Origin: Crambe crambe
Lineage: Eukaryota; Porifera; Demospongiae; Poecilosclerida; Crambeidae
Direction of reading: 5' to 3'
Assembly: GCA_963924555.1 (NCBI GenBank)
Contig: OZ004591.1
Location: 3,038,001 to 3,102,000 of the forward strand
Length of the DNA: 64,000 nucleotides
Numbering within the stretch: position 1 is the stretch's first letter; every line of letters begins with the position of its first letter. The position numbers and the translations under genes are program-made. Below, in pieces: positions 61,325 to 64,000 of the stretch. Below the pieces are notes generated by a model, which ran no database searches, was not told where the DNA came from, and worked only from the letters and a program-made list of their open reading frames with translations.

Positions 61325-64000
61325 ATGTTCTCCTCTACTTGCCTGCTGCAAATAAGCAGCTTACTCCTTTTTTCCTGCTCAGTACTGGCTCATCCTAGAG
61401 TTAGTCGTTATCTGGTTTCAGATCTCATAGCAAGGCTACAGCAAATTCAACAATCAAGTATGTAAATATATATATAATATTATGATGAATATATAGTTCC
61501 TTATGGTGGCTACTCCCATTCTTTATTCGATTCTTCATGCAGGTACTTGCAGGAATGCTGGTCATGTGCGTTGTTGTGATTCAGGATCTAATCCTGCAAC
61601 TGCATGCCGTGTCCGAATCGTGGGAGGGTACTGCTATTGTGACATTGAATGTTACAGATACAACGACTGCTGTTCAGATATGCGTGAGATTAACTGCCTC
61701 CGTGAGTTACAATACTTATGCAATACCAGCCAGAACATGTTCTCAGGCTGGTATTTCTGGTTGTACCCATTCCCACAAAAAAAAAAAAAAAAAAAACTGC
61801 AAGAAGCATCATTGCAGCAGTCATCATATAAACTGCACAATGTATCACAGTAACACTGTCCTCCAGCAAGTATCATCAGAAGCCCAGGTAGTAAAGCGGT
61901 GAGGAATTTCCTCCTCAATTGCAATTATGGTCCTGATTACTGAACACAATTATATGCATGTATGTAGTGATTGCAAGGTCTTTATACTTCACACACAGCT
62001 GCTACACCACCTCTAGCCCTAGCTCCTCTCATGATACCTTCTCCTACCTGTGCATCTGGAGGCTACACTGGATGTTGCATGCGAGGCCCGAGTAACTCAT
62101 GCGAAGTCACTAATGCTGGTATGACATGTTACTGTGATCAAGGATGCCATGAACGTGGTGAATGCTGCTCTGACATAGGAAATACTTGCCCTGGTAGATA
62201 AGTGTTCAATACATAAAATTTTAAATCATGTGCTTTCTTTCTTTCATTTCAGCACCCACTACACCTCCTCCAACAATACCTCCTCCACCTACCTGTGTGT
62301 CTGGAGGCCACACTGGATGTTGCATACGAGGCCCGGGTAACCTGTGCGAAGTCACTAATCCTGGTATGACATGTTACTGTGATCAAGGATGCCATGAACG
62401 TGGTGATTGCTGCTCCGACATAGGAAATACTTGCCCTGGTAGATAAGTGCTATTTCTATGAAGACTTAATTTTATTTGCTTGTTTGTTCATTAATTTCTC
62501 ATTTTTCAGCACCAACTACACTTCCACCCACAACACCTCCTCCACCTAGTACCTGTGCATCTGAAGGCCACACTGGATGTTGCATACGAGGCCCGGGTAA
62601 CCTGTGCGAAGTCACTAATCCTGGTATGACATGTTACTGTGATCAAGGATGCCATGAACGTGGTGATTGCTGCTCCGACATAGGAAATACTTGCCCTGGT
62701 AGATAAGTGCTATTTCTATGAAGACTTAATTTTGTTTGCTTGTTTGTTCATTAATTTCTTATTTTTCAGCACCAACTACACTTCCACCCACAACACCTCC
62801 TCCACCTAGTACCTGTGCATCTGAAGGCCACACTGGATGTTGCATGCGAGGCCCGGGTAACTTGTGTCAAGTCACTAATCCTGGTGTGACATGTTACTGT
62901 GATCAAGGATGCCATGATCGTGATGATTGCTGCCCTGACATAGAAACCATCGGATGTTATGCATATGGTATGCAGCACGTCAATCTTGATAGCATAATAG
63001 CTTGATGCTTGTATATTTTCAGCACATAACAGTTGCCTGAATAATAATCTTGACCCAAGTTGCTGTGATAGAAGTAATGATGTAGCCTGTAGAGTCACCC
63101 TTTCAAATAGTACATCATGTTGGTGTGACAGTCGCTGCAAGATGAGTAACAACGATTGTTGCAATGATTTTATGCAATTTTGTCCTTCATCTACACCCAC
63201 TTCTAATACAGGTGCTTTTTTCGTTGTTTTTTTGTGTGTTTTTTCTTCATAGTTATTCTTGTTGTTATTCTAAATTAATGGTGTGGATATGTCATTCTTC
63301 AGCTAATTTGAGATTACATCAACTTATTCGGCAGCTGAAGATGAAGTTAGCACGACAAATGGTATGGCATTATTTAAATACATGTGTGGACTCTTCTGCT
63401 CTTGTAATGAGTATTAGTTGTATATGTAGGCATAGGGCCAATTTACATGCTAGACTTAAGTCATGCTTGCTGTGCTCACTTGCTTAGACTTTTATTGTAG
63501 CTGGAAACTACAGATCTTTAAATGAATATTTAATGGTGCAGCTTTTGAATAGTCAATGACTTTCTGACTTACATGACTTTAGGTTGTTACTAGTGCCCTT
63601 AGGACACTATAGTCCAGAACAAAATCCCTTGATTAATAATCATACAGGATGTAGAGTTCCTTCCCCATCTGGCATGCTTAATAATGGGAAATAAGAGATG
63701 TGTAGGTCAGGAAAACCTCTCAATGAGATCTATTGAGCAACCTGATTGGTCAATTATTAAAAAAGAAAACATGTTTACCTACTTTGGTTATCAATAACAT
63801 AGACCCACATTCGCCCACTGGAATGGAGTAGTGATGAAAGGGCATTACAACAATATGAAAGACCACAAGAATTTAGACCGAATTATGAGGATAGTCTATT
63901 GCAACAGTATGAAAGACCACGAGAGTTTAGGCCAAGTTATCTGAAGCTTCAAAATGGTGAAAGAGCAGCTGCTCTCTGGAGGCGATATAACGTGGCAAGA
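61325..64000 (+). CDS. Secreted somatomedin-B-like gene D, six Cys modules, 3' cut by the edge
   Basis: Duplicate of gene C. Exons 61325-61457, 61543-61701, 61999-62193, 62253-62438, 62510-62698, 62770-62967, 63023-63211, 63303-63361 and 63803 to beyond the window. Signal peptide (MFSSTCLLQIS), helix (SRYLVSDLIARLQQ) and six Cys modules, one more than gene C. The exons at 62510 and 62770 lie in a near-identical 260-bp tandem. Pro/Thr linkers are shorter than in gene C. The last exon acceptor (CATAG then ACC) is conserved with C, and the QQYERPQEFRPNY repeat is retained. All junction phases agree and no stop interrupts, so the copy appears functional. Its stop codon lies outside the window. 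Confidence 0.75.

Larger units (their letters stand above)
58494..64000 (+). repeat. Tandem duplication, right copy (runs off the edge)
   Basis: Direct repeat of 52844-58490 at an offset of about 5.65 kb, with many small indels, one 345-bp insertion (58996-59340) and an extra Cys-module exon in the secreted gene. Its far end lies outside the window. Confidence 0.9.

Overview
The window is animal nuclear DNA. Genes are split by many short GT-AG introns, the DNA is AT-rich, and recognisable single-copy animal genes lie only hundreds of bases apart, some in head-to-head pairs. Intron size, small-transposon load and gene density suggest a non-bilaterian invertebrate such as a sponge. That placement is inference; no ribosomal or mitochondrial marker is present.

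Layout. 1-1,053 (-): 5' part of an intron-split gene for a retroviral-type integrase, cut by the window edge. 2,218-10,989 (-): a six-exon gene for an unrecognised AT-hook nuclear protein, with two transposon-derived elements and a Penelope-like relic in its introns. 11,345-19,395 (+): protoporphyrinogen oxidase, 11 exons. 19,520-20,419 (+): lathosterol oxidase (SC5D), intronless. 21,843-23,430 (+): secreted somatomedin-B-like gene A. 23,628-29,230 (+): nicastrin, 19 exons. 29,852-30,679 (+): secreted somatomedin-B-like gene B. 31,090-43,189 (-): DLEC1, a ciliary ASH-domain protein, about 34 exons. 43,862-44,473 (-): phosphatidylethanolamine N-methyltransferase, intronless. 44,960-46,100 (-): decayed Helitron. 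47,501-48,608 (-): RNA polymerase subunit RPABC3 (POLR2H). 48,754-55,015 (+): Golgi pH regulator (GPR89/GPHR). 55,504-58,188 (+): somatomedin-B-like gene C. From about 58,494 a tandem duplication of about 5.65 kb repeats the 3' end of GPHR as a pseudogene and then the secreted gene as gene D, which runs off the right edge.

Most genes are unrelated housekeeping genes that happen to be neighbours: heme synthesis, sterol synthesis, gamma-secretase, cilia, phospholipid methylation, transcription and Golgi acidification. The distinctive content is the family of four secreted cysteine-rich proteins (A-D). They share a signal peptide, a short helical N-terminus, phase-1 exons each carrying one Cys-rich module, and (A, C, D) a conserved basic helix. 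In C and D the tail is rich in Arg, Tyr and Gln. The family is expanding by gene duplication and by exon duplication. I found no described function for this architecture.

The transposon record is also informative. Several inverted-repeat elements have 9-10 bp target duplications (Mutator-like type), including one of only 32 bp. Two Penelope-like relics carry the same 31-nt structured motif downstream of their coding remnants.

Gene models were built by hand from splice sites and reading-frame phase. Boundaries may be off by a base or use an alternative site.
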